A stretch of DNA of 64,000 nt from Nonlabens antarcticus (GCF_015356755.1 NZ_JADFCO010000065.1:310001-374000), one strand, 5' to 3'; positions 8,709 to 18,855 are shown, counted from the first letter of the stretch. A program made the numbers and translations. The notes: generated by a model not told the origin, from the letters alone.

Positions 8709-9590
8709 TTATCTAAAAACAACCTCGCTATTAGCAACACGTATAGAGTTGTTGAAAAGGTTAACGCGATAACCTCCTTTAATTATTTTTTCAACATCTG
8801 CATCTAGAAGTTCGCAAATGTCCAATTCTTTACCTTCATAATTAAATTGTACGATTTTAGAATAGGTAAGTGTCTGACTTTCAAAATTCACCGTTTTGGC
8901 AACTCCCATAACGTTGTTGTCAGGATTGATGACTTGCAAATAAAACGAATTGACACCCGTTTTTGCTAGTGCGTTTTCTGGGAGCGTAAAACAAACCTTG
9001 ATATCATCCACACGGCTGGCGCGGTCATTTACAATTTGTCTTCCAGAACGACGCACGATGACTCCCTCCATTTTGAAATTAGTAGGCATGAGTGTAGCGG
9101 CACGGCTCACATTTTCAGTAAGTTTTACCACCGTTTCTTCCTTAAGTTCGCTTTTGATAATTTCTTCATTCAACGCTGCAAGAGTGCTGTCGTTAATGCG
9201 GACAAGATATTTATTGCTGGCTTCTAGTTTAGCGATTTTTTCAGAGAGCTTTAGACGATCGTCCTTGATTTTAGAAAGTTCCTTACGTAGCGTCGACATT
9301 ACAGCAACACTTCCTTCCAGATTAATCACGCTATCTCGCAATTTTGTAATGCGATCTCTAGCCGTAATTAGATCATTGCTTAACATATTGCCTTTTTCAA
9401 TCTCGACGGTATATTCTAGCGATATATTCTTGAGCTCTTCTTGAATGCGCTGTTTTTCTGTTGTAAGACTATCTTTTATATTTTCATTTTCCTGATAAGT
9501 AGTATACGACCAGTAGGCCAGCAGGATAAATAAAAGAATTAATACTCCGAAAATGATCTTGAGAAAACGATTGTCTTGACGCGTTGTCAT
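8709..9590 (-). CDS. Membrane-anchored coiled-coil protein, unknown function
   Basis: A 293-residue protein with a short basic N-terminus, one transmembrane helix (about residues 11-30, IIFGVLILLFILLAYWSY), then a long heptad-rich coiled coil (about 33-165) and a C-terminal globular domain of roughly 120 residues that ends in SIRVANSEVVFR. Topology would be type II with the coiled coil in the periplasm. Found, as far as I recall, next to comF in related flavobacteria, but without a named function. It is divergent from comF with only 39 bases between the two starts, so their promoters must overlap. Something structural or a scaffold in the envelope is a reasonable guess only. Confidence 0.7.
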   Translation of the reverse strand: MTTRQDNRFLKIIFGVLILLFILLAYWSYTTYQENENIKDSLTTEKQRIQEELKNISLEYTVEIEKGNMLSNDLITARDRITKLRDSVINLEGSVAVMSTLRKELSKIKDDRLKLSEKIAKLEASNKYLVRINDSTLAALNEEIIKSELKEETVVKLTENVSRAATLMPTNFKMEGVIVRRSGRQIVNDRASRVDDIKVCFTLPENALAKTGVNSFYLQVINPDNNVMGVAKTVNFESQTLTYSKIVQFNYEGKELDICELLDADVEKIIKGGYRVNLFNNSIRVANSEVVFR

Positions 9591-9629
9591 AAGCTTAGTT
9601 ATATTTAACTCACTAAACTATACAATTTT

Positions 9630-10316
9630 ATGCATTTCTGGATCAGTGACTTTGTGAATTTGTTTTATCCAGAGACTTGTATAGGTTGTGAACACTCTTT
9701 ACAAAACGGAGAGAAAATGCTCTGTGTTTCTTGTAGATCGCAATTGCCAGTTGCTTATCAAGATTTGAGGGATAATGACAAAATGATGGAATTGTTTTAT
9801 GCGCGTGTGCCGCTAGAAAATGTCACGAGCCTACTCTATTATGAAAAAATAGGAACTGTTCAACATATGATCCATCAATTAAAATACCAGAAGCAAGAAG
9901 AAATAGGAACATTTTTAGGCGTCTGGATGGCGGCCTACATGGCAGCAGACACTCGTTTTGATGATGTAGATCTGGTCATTCCTGTTCCTGTTCATCCTAA
10001 AAGATTGCGTGAAAGAGGGTACAATCAGGTTACAAAATTTAGTCAATGTATTGCAGATGGGTTAAAAGTTCGCTTTCACGAAAGCGTGCTCGTTAAAAAC
10101 CAAAATACAAAAAAACAAGCTCAGTTGAATCAACGACAGCGCAGTAATGAAACACAGCAAACGTACCAGATCACAGAAGAAATAGAACCTGGACAACATA
10201 TATTGCTGGTGGATGATGTTGTTACAACCGGCACAACGCTGACTCTATGCGCGCGGGAATTGCTCAAAATTCCTCATACGCGCATTTCCATTGCAACAAT
10301 GGGTATATCCGTTTAA
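9630..10316 (+). CDS. comF: ComF family phosphoribosyltransferase-like protein
   Basis: A 228-residue cytoplasmic protein. Residues 17-35 carry a zinc-ribbon-like set of four cysteines (C17xxC20, C32xxC35). The phosphoribosyltransferase PRPP loop is D195-DVVTTGTT-203, preceded by ILLV. ComF proteins take part in DNA uptake in naturally competent bacteria and interact with the primosome machinery, but many homologues lie in non-competent species, so a competence role here is not proven. Copy 10071-10086 of the palindrome, with one mismatch (CGCTTTCACGAAAGCG), is in frame and encodes RFHES. It is followed after 24 bases by a lipoprotein gene in the same direction. Confidence 0.9.
   Translation: MHFWISDFVNLFYPETCIGCEHSLQNGEKMLCVSCRSQLPVAYQDLRDNDKMMELFYARVPLENVTSLLYYEKIGTVQHMIHQLKYQKQEEIGTFLGVWMAAYMAADTRFDDVDLVIPVPVHPKRLRERGYNQVTKFSQCIADGLKVRFHESVLVKNQNTKKQAQLNQRQRSNETQQTYQITEEIEPGQHILLVDDVVTTGTTLTLCARELLKIPHTRISIATMGISV
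10071..10086. repeat. 16-base palindrome, copy 3 (in gene)
   Basis: CGCTTTCACGAAAGCG, one mismatch, in comF; read as RFHES. Confidence 0.85.
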
Positions 10317-10340
10317 AATATCTAGTAACTTGCGAGCGTT

Positions 10341-11948
10341 TTGAAAAATGTAAAAAAGAAATATTCTCTAATTATTATAGCCGTTGTAATTGCTCTGGCT
10401 CTGACTCAATGTGCTAAACGAGGCTCACCTACGGGTGGTCCAGTGGATGAAACACCACCAGAGATTCTGCGTGCATTTCCTGATAATTACAGCGTTAATT
10501 TTAAGAATCAAGAAATTGAAATTACGTTTGATGAGTATGTCAAACTCAAGGACCTGCAAAAACAACTGGTGATCTCACCACCACTTAAATATCGCCCTAT
10601 AATCAAGCCTCAAGGTGGTGCTTCTAAAAAGTTGACGATAGAGATAACAGATACATTGCTGGACAACACGACTTATGTACTCAACTTTGGACAGAGTATT
10701 ATTGATAATACGGAAGAAAATCCATATCCTTTTTTTAAGTATGTTTTTAGCACAGGCTCCTACATCGATTCTTTGAAAATTCAAGGTCGCGTGACAGATG
10801 CGCTCAAATTTAAAACAGATGATTTTATAAACGTGATGCTGTATGAGGTGAACGACTCTTATACAGATTCCATTATTTATAATGAGGTTCCCAGATACGT
10901 TGTGAATACGCTGGATAGCCTGACCACCTTTACCATGGAAAACTTGAAAGCTGGCCAGTACCGAATGGTAGCGCTCAAAGAAAAATCCAGTAACCTTAAA
11001 TTTGATCCTAAAAGTGATAAATTAGGTTTCGTCAGCGAGGTTATTACCGTTCCAACTGATGAGGTTTTTGAGGTTAATTTATACGAACCAGAACAAAATC
11101 TAGAATTGCGCAGAGCCAGTCAGGTAGCACAATCGCGCATCCAGATAGGTTACGAGGGATTGTTAGATTCTGCAATGATATCGCCCGTGAATAAATCTTT
11201 GATAGCTGCTAGCCGTATTACCAAAGCGGATAAAAAAGACACTTTAAACTACTGGTACAAGCCAGTTTTAGAGCAAGATAGTTTAGAACTTGTAGTAGCT
11301 CTTAAAGAATTTAAAAGGACAGTTACAGCGAGGCTCAAGGAACAAGAAAAAGACAGTCTGATAGTTTCTAAATACGGTCAGTTTAGCTTAAGAAATCCTA
11401 TTCAGTTTACAGCTACAACGCCTATTGTAAAATTGAGTCCGCTACAAATGCGACTGATAGACAAGGATTCTGTTTCTCAAGATTTTGCTGTGAAGCTGGA
11501 TTCCCTCAACAATATATGGAGTTATGAATTTAATGTACAGCCAGAAAACAAGTATAGCCTACAGTCGCTTCCCGGCGCTGTAACTGATTTCTATGGGGCT
11601 ACTAACGACACCATTACTAGTGTTTTTACCACCAAAGCCTCTTCAGACTTAGGAAATATTCCCATCAATTTGAGTGGAGGGACAGCGTTTCCTATTATCG
11701 TACAAATTGTAACCGAGAACCTAGAAGTAACCGGCGAAATTATAGTAAGAGATAACAAGTCTGTAACCTTTGATTATTTACCACCCAATAAGTATTACAT
11801 ACGCGTGATTTATGACGCAAATGATAATGGTAGGTTTGACCCTGGAAACTTCCTTGAAAACAGACAGCCTGAAAAAGTGGTGTATTTCCCAGATTTGATC
11901 GCGTTACAAGCCAACTGGGATTACGTCACAAATATCATTCTAGAGTAA
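10341..11948 (+). CDS. Large lipoprotein with N-terminal Ig-like (Big_5) domain
   Basis: A 535-residue protein that starts at a TTG (10341): no in-frame ATG precedes the export signal, and only this start gives MKNVKKKYSLIIIAVVIALA followed by LTQC (lipobox, Cys near residue 24). The PVDETPPEILRAFPDN segment and the following EITFDEYVKL are the hallmark of bacterial Ig-like Big_5 domains. The middle holds beta-rich segments, and near the end YDANDNGRFDPGNF resembles the dockerin-like or calcium-binding tail of the same protein type in Bacteroidota. Probably anchored in the outer membrane. It follows comF by 24 bases and overlaps the convergent amidase gene by 14 bases. Confidence 0.8.
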   Translation: MKNVKKKYSLIIIAVVIALALTQCAKRGSPTGGPVDETPPEILRAFPDNYSVNFKNQEIEITFDEYVKLKDLQKQLVISPPLKYRPIIKPQGGASKKLTIEITDTLLDNTTYVLNFGQSIIDNTEENPYPFFKYVFSTGSYIDSLKIQGRVTDALKFKTDDFINVMLYEVNDSYTDSIIYNEVPRYVVNTLDSLTTFTMENLKAGQYRMVALKEKSSNLKFDPKSDKLGFVSEVITVPTDEVFEVNLYEPEQNLELRRASQVAQSRIQIGYEGLLDSAMISPVNKSLIAASRITKADKKDTLNYWYKPVLEQDSLELVVALKEFKRTVTARLKEQEKDSLIVSKYGQFSLRNPIQFTATTPIVKLSPLQMRLIDKDSVSQDFAVKLDSLNNIWSYEFNVQPENKYSLQSLPGAVTDFYGATNDTITSVFTTKASSDLGNIPINLSGGTAFPIIVQIVTENLEVTGEIIVRDNKSVTFDYLPPNKYYIRVIYDANDNGRFDPGNFLENRQPEKVVYFPDLIALQANWDYVTNIILE

Positions 11949-12711
11949 ACGCATCGCGATCCTCTAGGAACCTTAGTTTGTTGCGCGTGGAGTGAATATG
12001 CTCTTTATCGAGTTCTATGGTTTGAACACCTTCTTTTTCCCATGGATGTTCCATTAATTCATGACCCAACACATTGTAAATCTGTGAATGTCCATTGTAA
12101 TCCATTCCAGTACCGTCTGTTCCCACACGATTAACACCTATGGAATAAGCCATATTTTCTATCGCCCGAGCTTTCAATAGCGCATCCCAAGCATTGACAC
12201 GTGTCACTGGCCAGTTTGCTACATAAAGCACCACATCATAATCCTGTGTATTTCTTGAGTACACGGGAAACCTAAGGTCATAACAAATCTGCAGATTGAA
12301 ATTCCAATCCTTATAAGTAGCTATTACAGGTTTCTCGCCCGCATCATAGACCTTATGTTCTCCTGCCAGCGTGAAAGTATGACGCTTGTCATAGATGGTA
12401 AAGTTGCCGTCAGGTTTCATAAAAATGCCACGATTGCAGTGACTGCCAGAATCCTTTAAAAACATCACGCTGCCATAGATCGCAAAATCACCGGCCATGG
12501 CATGATCCTTCATCCAGTCATAAATAGAATAAGAGGACGCAATATCTTGCGGATTCATAGAAAAACCGGTGGTAAACATTTCAGGTAAAACAACAAGATT
12601 AGTCTTGCCATACAGCGCTTCTAATTTTTTGTCAAAAGCATGCATGTTTTTAAGTGGTTCTTCCCAAATGAGCTCGGTCTGGATAAGGGAAACTTTGAGT
12701 TTTTGTGACAT
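11935..12711 (-). CDS. Nitrilase-superfamily omega-amidase (YafV-like)
   Basis: A 258-residue cytoplasmic hydrolase with the complete nitrilase triad: E44 (LPEMF), K109 (YDKRHTF) and C143 (QICYDLRFP), plus a second structural Glu at 118 (AGEHK). The length and these contexts match the YafV/Nit2 branch, whose members hydrolyse alpha-ketoglutaramate and alpha-ketosuccinamate to the keto acid and ammonia. The gene lies six bases downstream of a class I aminotransferase gene, which is the usual partner: glutamine-dependent transamination makes the alpha-ketoglutaramate that this enzyme removes, pulling keto-acid salvage (for example of 4-methylthio-2-oxobutanoate) forward. The substrate is inferred from family and context. 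Confidence 0.88.
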   Translation of the reverse strand: MSQKLKVSLIQTELIWEEPLKNMHAFDKKLEALYGKTNLVVLPEMFTTGFSMNPQDIASSYSIYDWMKDHAMAGDFAIYGSVMFLKDSGSHCNRGIFMKPDGNFTIYDKRHTFTLAGEHKVYDAGEKPVIATYKDWNFNLQICYDLRFPVYSRNTQDYDVVLYVANWPVTRVNAWDALLKARAIENMAYSIGVNRVGTDGTGMDYNGHSQIYNVLGHELMEHPWEKEGVQTIELDKEHIHSTRNKLRFLEDRDAFTLE

Positions 12712-12717
12712 GGGGTT

Positions 12718-13854
12718 TTATATTTCGTTTAAAATGTTAGCAGCAGCGACGATTTCTTCATCAGTTTTGGCAAAGCAGAACCGCAGCATTTTGGGATCGC
12801 GGCCTTCCATAAAGACACTTATGGGAATGGAAGCAATTTTGTGATTGACGGTTAACGCTTTCGCGAAAGCGTAATCACCCTCATCTGTAATGTTAGAATA
12901 GTCGAGCAGCTGGAAATAGGTACTTTCTGATGGTGTGAATTTGAACATACTGTCCTTGATGAGGTTGAGAAAAAGATCCCGCTTGCGCTGATAGAATTTG
13001 CCGAGATCTGTATAATGCTCTGGCGTTTGCAAATAGGTTGCAATGGCTTTTTGAATGGGATGATTCACACAGAAAACCACGTTTTGGTGGACTTTCAGAA
13101 ACTCCTTTATCAGCCTAGGTGGCGCTAGGCAAAAGCCCGTTTTCCAGCCTGTCACATGAAAAGTCTTACCAAAACTTCCCATCACAAAACTGCGCTCTTT
13201 CAATGCTGGATAGCGACTCGCGCTCAAATGTTCACGACGGTCAAAGACCATGTGCTCGTAAACCTCGTCGCTCAAGACGATCAGATTGTTTTCAACCGCA
13301 ATCTTTTCTAATTGCAGCATGTCCTCATGGGTCAGTAATTTGCCGCTGGGATTGTGCGGAGAGTTGATGAGGATCATTTTGGTATTTGAGTTCACGCTAG
13401 ACCTTACCTGATCCCAATCAATCGTAAAATCTGGAAGTCGCATCGCAATACGCACAGGAATACCGCCAGCAACCTTTATCGCAGGCTCGTAACAATCGTA
13501 AGCAGGCGTGAAAAGAATTACTTCATCACCTTTAAAGATAGTGGCTTGGATCGCCGTAAAAATTCCTTGGGTCGCGCCAGCGACAACATAAACTTCTGTA
13601 TCAGGATCGTAAAATGCATTGTGCTGCGATTCAAACATCTTGCTGATTGCAATCCGCAAGGCCGGCAAACCAGCCATGGGTGCGTATTGATTATGGTCTT
13701 CCAGAATGGCTTGGGATGCTAGCTGTTTCAGTTCTTCACTCGCAGTAAAGCTGGGAAATCCCTGCGAGAGATTAAGTGCGCCATGCTGTGCGGCAAGCTG
13801 GGACATCTCAGAAAAGATGGAGATTGAGGTGTTTGGGAGTTTTGATTGGAGCAT
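12718..13854 (-). CDS. Class I/II PLP-dependent aminotransferase (methionine/glutamine transaminase-like)
   Basis: A 378-residue fold type I aminotransferase. The Schiff-base lysine is K230 in MGSFGKTFHVTGWKTGF; N168 (INSPHNPSG), D196 and Y199 (LSDEVYEH) contact the cofactor, and a C-terminal Arg (MLRFCFAK) should bind the substrate carboxylate. It is most like the YbdL/kynurenine aminotransferase branch, which transaminates methionine, aromatic amino acids and glutamine. It is the first gene of a two-gene operon with the omega-amidase. An exact palindrome copy at 12856-12871 encodes AFAKA close to the C-terminus without disturbing the fold motifs. Exact amino-acid preference cannot be read. 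Confidence 0.9.
   Translation of the reverse strand: MLQSKLPNTSISIFSEMSQLAAQHGALNLSQGFPSFTASEELKQLASQAILEDHNQYAPMAGLPALRIAISKMFESQHNAFYDPDTEVYVVAGATQGIFTAIQATIFKGDEVILFTPAYDCYEPAIKVAGGIPVRIAMRLPDFTIDWDQVRSSVNSNTKMILINSPHNPSGKLLTHEDMLQLEKIAVENNLIVLSDEVYEHMVFDRREHLSASRYPALKERSFVMGSFGKTFHVTGWKTGFCLAPPRLIKEFLKVHQNVVFCVNHPIQKAIATYLQTPEHYTDLGKFYQRKRDLFLNLIKDSMFKFTPSESTYFQLLDYSNITDEGDYAFAKALTVNHKIASIPISVFMEGRDPKMLRFCFAKTDEEIVAAANILNEI
12856..12871. repeat. 16-base palindrome, copy 4 (in gene)
   Basis: Exact; in the aminotransferase gene, read as AFAKA. Confidence 0.95.
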
Positions 13855-13951
13855 AGTTCTAAAAATACAAGATTCTTACCCATTCACCCGATCAAAAAAT
13901 GCTTTCTTATAGGAGCTAATCAGCTGTCATAACTAATATTTAAAATCTATA

Positions 13952-15916
13952 TTATAGAACCGGTATTCCTAAATCTACTAAAAAATTGAAAGTTCCATCA
14001 TAAAAAACTTTCGGTCTGGTATGATCAATTGGGTCACCTTCCGGCAAGTATATTACAACTCCTTGTCTCGCTCTAGTTAAGAGTACTCTGTATGTGTTCT
14101 TCAAATATTCTTTATCGATTTCTTTGTTGATATTTTGCCATTTAGTGCCCTTGAAACTTTGATACTTCCATGCTTCGTGATCTATGTGAAAATTCGCACC
14201 CCACGCAACTAGAGCCCAATCAATTTCTAATCCTTGGATATCAAACTCTGTTGCAACGTCCTCTAAAAAATAGGAAGATCTTATATCTTTTTTGTCATTC
14301 AAAAACCAGTTAGAGGCAGAAATTTCGTTTTTGACATCGATGCCTAACGGTCTTAACCTTCTGGCTCCTGATGATGCAATGATTCCAATTCTCTCACTTC
14401 CTTTAACCTTATTTCTCAACCAGGTTTTAGCTTTTTCCAGATCGCGAGTGATCACAATCGGATAGACACTTTTAATTTCTTGAAAAATACAGTTAGCTTT
14501 TTCCTTATTTAATTCCAGTAATTCATGAATAAAGCTAGATAGATTTTCAGTTCTAAACGATCTAATTGAAATGGCTAGGTGTAATTCTAACTCGCTATTA
14601 CCGTTATTCTTGAGCCAATCTCTGGTGAGGGCTTTTTTTAAATAATTAGTGCTATTTAGAATGGACTCAGAGTAATGGACATTCCAATCTAGAAAATGAT
14701 TTTTCAGGGAGTTGATCCATTCCTTGAGACCAGCTTCCCCTGTATTAATCTCTTGGCCTCCACCTATCAAACAAACGATAGTACACCAGTCGGAATGTCT
14801 ATTCATAACGTCTATCAAAAACTCTGGTTCTGACATGTCAAAATCCTCAATTCCTTTTTTTCTTTTCATGAAGGAACTTACCTGTTTGTTATCCCAGGCC
14901 CGTTGAGCTTCATCAAAAACGACTACTTTTTCTATAGGCGCATGATTGGATTGCAAGTTATCATCTCTGAAATGATGAATGTTTTGTATGAAAGTATTAG
15001 CTTTTATTGCAGCTTGTTTTTTAGTTACCTTTTCATTTTTTTCTCTTGCTGTGACTACCTTATCTCTAGTTAATGCTTCCCTAAGAACTGCAACCAATGG
15101 ACCATTACCGGACAAAAAAACTGCATGCTCATCTTCATCAACTTTCATTCTTTCTACTGCAATATTAAGTCCTGCTAATGTTTTTCCAGCGCCAGGTACA
15201 CCGGTGATAAAGCATATAGACTTTTTCGCTTGCTCTTTAGAATCTCTGATTATCGAATTAATACATTGAGTGGTTTTGGATAAGTTTATCGCACCTGAAT
15301 CTGAACGCGTGATTTCTGATACATCATGGCCTTTATAAAGTGCTTTGGCAGCTTCTACTATAGTAGGAGTAGGTTTGTAAATAGAATTTTCCCAACGATC
15401 GATATCTATCGGGTTTTGATCGTAATTGATATAGTTCAAAACCAGCTTAGATAAGTTGGTTGGATTGGTTTTCAAAACATCGAGATAGTTTATGACATCT
15501 GTTTTTAACACATTTATCGGACTGGCATTGGTGGAGACTAAAACAGGTATTAATTTTATATGGTGGCTACCTTCATGAAAGTTTTTTAAATCAATAGTAT
15601 AATCAATAGTTTGCTCGACAGCATTCTTTGAATAATTGGAGTCACCCACTTTGAATTCTATAATAAAAGCAATATTGTGAATAATAATGATGTTATCCAC
15701 CCGTTTTCCCATTCTGGGAATGGCAAATTCAAAGTACACCTCGCCTTTGATGCCTTTTAATTGATCCTTTAGAATAAGGATCTGTTTTTTCCAAGCATTA
15801 ATTTGAAGCTCTTCAAGGGTTCTGTTGCTATGGTTCGATGTTAGTTCTCCTAAAATGCTGGATTCTGGATCTTCTAAAAATGCATTAATTGAATTTGAAT
15901 AGTAGGCTCTTTTCAT
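13952..15916 (-). CDS. PD-(D/E)XK nuclease fused to DUF2075 helicase (Nhi-like candidate defence enzyme)
   Basis: A 654-residue cytoplasmic protein of two parts. Residues about 35-125 look like a PD-(D/E)XK nuclease: acidic E63, D74 (GKRVDN), E87 and K89 (IIEFKVG), then Q102 in a following helix. Residues about 205-650 are a DUF2075 superfamily 1-like helicase: Walker A G239VPGAGKT246, Walker B VVVFDEAQ with D335-E336, the diagnostic LIGGGQEINTGEAG (383-396), and a C-terminal motif VI (YRVLLTRARQG). This domain order is that of the staphylococcal Nhi nuclease-helicase, a one-gene anti-phage system. It stands alone between two housekeeping operons, is visibly more AT-rich than both, and has its own start region. 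Function is inferred from architecture; a housekeeping repair helicase is the alternative. Confidence 0.8.
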   Translation of the reverse strand: MKRAYYSNSINAFLEDPESSILGELTSNHSNRTLEELQINAWKKQILILKDQLKGIKGEVYFEFAIPRMGKRVDNIIIIHNIAFIIEFKVGDSNYSKNAVEQTIDYTIDLKNFHEGSHHIKLIPVLVSTNASPINVLKTDVINYLDVLKTNPTNLSKLVLNYINYDQNPIDIDRWENSIYKPTPTIVEAAKALYKGHDVSEITRSDSGAINLSKTTQCINSIIRDSKEQAKKSICFITGVPGAGKTLAGLNIAVERMKVDEDEHAVFLSGNGPLVAVLREALTRDKVVTAREKNEKVTKKQAAIKANTFIQNIHHFRDDNLQSNHAPIEKVVVFDEAQRAWDNKQVSSFMKRKKGIEDFDMSEPEFLIDVMNRHSDWCTIVCLIGGGQEINTGEAGLKEWINSLKNHFLDWNVHYSESILNSTNYLKKALTRDWLKNNGNSELELHLAISIRSFRTENLSSFIHELLELNKEKANCIFQEIKSVYPIVITRDLEKAKTWLRNKVKGSERIGIIASSGARRLRPLGIDVKNEISASNWFLNDKKDIRSSYFLEDVATEFDIQGLEIDWALVAWGANFHIDHEAWKYQSFKGTKWQNINKEIDKEYLKNTYRVLLTRARQGVVIYLPEGDPIDHTRPKVFYDGTFNFLVDLGIPVL

Positions 15917-15994
15917 ATTTCAATTTAATTTATCAAACGAATATATAAGATTGATGATTCATAAGCTTCTTAATTTATGTTTCCATCAAAAAAA

Positions 15995-16022
15995 ATTCCT
16001 GTTATCTAAAGATAACAGGAAT
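15995..16022 (-). terminator. Intrinsic terminator of the sdh operon
   Basis: A perfect 12-base-pair stem (ATTCCTGTTATC / GATAACAGGAAT, loop TAAA) lies 27 bases beyond the sdhB stop, with a run of As on the plus strand (15988-15994) that becomes a T-tract on the minus transcript. On the plus strand only ATTATT follows, so it is directional. Confidence 0.85.
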
Positions 16023-16048
16023 TTATTAAAAAGTTTAATTGGAAGCTA

Positions 16049-16795
16049 TTACCCTACAACTTCCGCTTTCAGGTACTCGCGGTTCATACGAGCGATATTC
16101 TCAAGTTTAATTCCTTTAGGACACTCAACCATACAAGCTCCAGTGTTTGAACAGTTACCAAATCCTTCTTCATCCATCTGACGAACCATCGCTTCCACAC
16201 GTTCTGTAGCTTCAAGTTCTCCTTGTGGCAATAAAGCAAACTGAGAGATTTTTGCACTGGTAAACAGCATAGCACTTGCATTTTTACAAGCAGCAACACA
16301 TGCGCCACAACCTATACAAGTCGCAGACCAAAATGCTTCATCAGCTTTTGATTTTTCTATAGGAATAGAGTTGGCATCCTGAGTATTTCCTGATGTATTT
16401 ACAGAAATATACCCACCAGCTTGCTGAATTCTATCAAAAGCAGAGCGATCAACAATCAAGTCCTTTATGACTGGAAACGCTTTAGCTCTCCAGGGTTCAA
16501 TAGTTATCGTATCTCCATCACTAAATTTACGCATGTGCAATTGACAAGTAGTAGTCAGCTTTTGAGGTCCATGAGGTTCTCCATTGATCATCATGTTACA
16601 GGAACCACAGATTCCCTCACGACAGTCATGGTCAAATTCAACGGGAATATCCCCTTCATTGATCAATTTCTCGTTCAAGATATCCATCATTTCAAGAAAA
16701 GACATGTCGCCATCAACGCCATCCAGTGGATAATCCACTAATTTACCTTTTACTTTAGGCCCTTCTTGTCTCCAGATTTTTAGATTCAGTTTCAT
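16049..16795 (-). CDS. sdhB: Succinate dehydrogenase iron-sulfur subunit
   Basis: A 248-residue subunit that passes electrons from the flavoprotein to quinone. The plant-type [2Fe-2S] cluster is bound by C58, C63, C66 (CREGICGSC) and C84; the C-terminal ferredoxin part has [11 protein letters not shown] and [14 protein letters not shown] for the [4Fe-4S] and [3Fe-4S] clusters. The sequence is the short type B form used by Bacteroidota and epsilonproteobacteria, with menaquinone as partner. It is the last gene of sdhCAB. The 54-base gap to sdhA is filled by a palindrome copy (16820-16835); a strong terminator follows. Confidence 0.96.
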   Translation of the reverse strand: MKLNLKIWRQEGPKVKGKLVDYPLDGVDGDMSFLEMMDILNEKLINEGDIPVEFDHDCREGICGSCNMMINGEPHGPQKLTTTCQLHMRKFSDGDTITIEPWRAKAFPVIKDLIVDRSAFDRIQQAGGYISVNTSGNTQDANSIPIEKSKADEAFWSATCIGCGACVAACKNASAMLFTSAKISQFALLPQGELEATERVEAMVRQMDEEGFGNCSNTGACMVECPKGIKLENIARMNREYLKAEVVG

Positions 16796-16819
16796 GTTAT
16801 AATGTATTAAAATGTATTC

Positions 16820-16835
16820 CGCTTTCGCGAAAGCG
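16820..16835. repeat. 16-base palindrome, copy 5
   Basis: Exact; between sdhA and sdhB within the operon. Confidence 0.95.
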
Positions 16836-16849
16836 AACTCATTAAAGTC

Positions 16850-18853
16850 TTATTTGTACGATCTAGTTTTAAGCTCCACATTGTCAAATATGAGCTCTTC
16901 TTTGTGCAATTCTGAGTCACGAGGATTCTCGTTGTAACCCCATGCAGCAACGTAAGCGTAGTTTTCATCATCACGCAACGCCTCACCATCCTCAGTCTGA
17001 TATTCCTCCCGGAAGTGACCACCACAACTTTCGTTACGATCCAATGCGTCTTTTGCAAACAGCTCACCCAGTTCTAGAAAGTCAGCTACACGGCCGGCTT
17101 TCTCTAGCTCTTGGTTTTTAGTATCTGCACTTCCAGAAACTTTTACGTTTTTCCAGAAATCAGCTCTTAATTCGCTTATTTCATCCATGGCAGATCTCAA
17201 GTCTGGAGCATTACGGGACATCCCACATTTGTTCCACATGATAAGACCTAGTTTCTTATGATAATAATCTACAGAATGCGTGCCAGTAGCATTCATCAGT
17301 TTCTCGATACGTCCTCTGGTATCTTTTTCCGCTTGCTCAAATTCTGGCGTATCGGTAGAAATCTCTCCAGTACGTATTTCATGTGACAGGTAATCACCTA
17401 TAGTATAAGGTAATACAAAATATCCATCAGCAAGACCTTGCATTAATGCACTTGCTCCCAGACGGTTTGCACCGTGATCAGAGAAGTTAGCTTCTCCAGC
17501 AGCAAAACATCCCGGAATAGTCGTTTGTAAGTTATAATCTACCCAAAGTCCGCCCATAGTATAGTGAACAGCTGGGAAAATCTTCATAGGCACTTCATAA
17601 GGATTCTCATCTGCTATGTTTTGATACATATCAAATAAATTACCATACTTTTTCTTGATCACTTCTTTACCCAATTTGATCATTTCCTCCTCAGAAGGAT
17701 TCTTATGACCATGAGTTAATGCTTCCACTTTCCCGTAACGTTTGAACGCTGCTTCAAAATCAAGATAAACAGCATTACCCGTTTTATTTACACCAAATCC
17801 TGCATCACAACGCTCTTTGGCCGCTCTAGAAGCTACATCTCTAGGTACGAGGTTACCAAATGCTGGATAACGACGTTCCAGATAATAATCTCTATCCTCT
17901 TCCTTAAGGTCAACGCCACGTTTCTTACCATCGCGTATTGCCTGTGCGTCTTCTTCTTTTTTGGGAACCCAAATACGCCCATCATTTCTCAACGATTCTG
18001 ACATAAGGGTTAATTTTGATTGATGCTCGCCACTTACTGGAATACAAGTAGGGTGAATCTGTGTGTAGCAAGGATTTGCAAAGTAAGCACCACGACGGTG
18101 CGTTCTCCATGCTGCCATAACATTACTTCCCATAGCATTAGTGGATAGGAAAAATACATTTCCATAACCACCAGAAGCGATTACCACTGCATGAGCACCA
18201 TGACGTTCGATCTCGCCTGTGACTAGATTACGGGCGATAATCCCACGAGCTTTACCATCCACGATCACAAGATCTAACATCTCGTGACGGTTAAAAGGAA
18301 CCACTTTACCGCGGTTGATCTGTCTATTTAACGAGGAATAAGCTCCTAGTAATAGCTGTTGTCCTGTCTGTCCAGCGGCATAAAAGGTTCTGGAAACTAG
18401 AACCCCACCAAAAGAGCGATTGTCTAGCAATCCACCATATTCACGGGCAAAAGGAACTCCTTGAGCCACACACTGGTCAATAATATTAGAAGAAACCTCT
18501 GCCAGTCGGTAGGTGTTTGCTTCTCTAGAGCGGTAATCACCACCCTTTATAGTGTCGTAAAATAAGCGATAGTTTGAATCACCATCACCTTGATAATTTT
18601 TTGCGGCATTAATTCCCCCTTGTGCTGCAATCGAGTGCGCACGACGTGGCGAGTCATTGTAGCAAAATGTTTTTACGTTATATCCTAATTCACCTAATGT
18701 TGCAGCAGCAGAGCTGCCCGCAAGTCCGGTTCCCACAACGATAACATCAATGTTACGTTTGTTTGCCGGGTTTACAAGGTTGATATTATTTTTATGATTG
18801 ACCCACTTTTCATCTAAAGGTCCTTCGGGTACTTTTGAATCTAAAACTGCCAT
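16850..18853 (-). CDS. sdhA: Succinate dehydrogenase flavoprotein subunit
   Basis: A 667-residue catalytic subunit. The FAD Rossmann motif is G41TGLAG46, and H73 in [11 protein letters not shown] is the residue that binds FAD covalently in this family. The substrate-site region [13 protein letters not shown] and the [21 protein letters not shown] segment are conserved. It oxidises succinate to fumarate at the cytoplasmic face of the inner membrane. The length and the Bacteroidota-type insertions fit a type B enzyme. The start ATG lies two bases after the sdhC stop (18856), so the two genes are translated in close succession. Confidence 0.97.
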   Translation of the reverse strand: MAVLDSKVPEGPLDEKWVNHKNNINLVNPANKRNIDVIVVGTGLAGSSAAATLGELGYNVKTFCYNDSPRRAHSIAAQGGINAAKNYQGDGDSNYRLFYDTIKGGDYRSREANTYRLAEVSSNIIDQCVAQGVPFAREYGGLLDNRSFGGVLVSRTFYAAGQTGQQLLLGAYSSLNRQINRGKVVPFNRHEMLDLVIVDGKARGIIARNLVTGEIERHGAHAVVIASGGYGNVFFLSTNAMGSNVMAAWRTHRRGAYFANPCYTQIHPTCIPVSGEHQSKLTLMSESLRNDGRIWVPKKEEDAQAIRDGKKRGVDLKEEDRDYYLERRYPAFGNLVPRDVASRAAKERCDAGFGVNKTGNAVYLDFEAAFKRYGKVEALTHGHKNPSEEEMIKLGKEVIKKKYGNLFDMYQNIADENPYEVPMKIFPAVHYTMGGLWVDYNLQTTIPGCFAAGEANFSDHGANRLGASALMQGLADGYFVLPYTIGDYLSHEIRTGEISTDTPEFEQAEKDTRGRIEKLMNATGTHSVDYYHKKLGLIMWNKCGMSRNAPDLRSAMDEISELRADFWKNVKVSGSADTKNQELEKAGRVADFLELGELFAKDALDRNESCGGHFREEYQTEDGEALRDDENYAYVAAWGYNENPRDSELHKEELIFDNVELKTRSYK

Positions 18854-18855
18854 AA

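Noticed and set aside
13952-15916. Interpreting the DUF2075 gene as part of a larger multi-gene defence island
   Set aside because: Both neighbours are housekeeping operons and no integrase, methyltransferase or toxin gene is near; only a stand-alone system can be argued.
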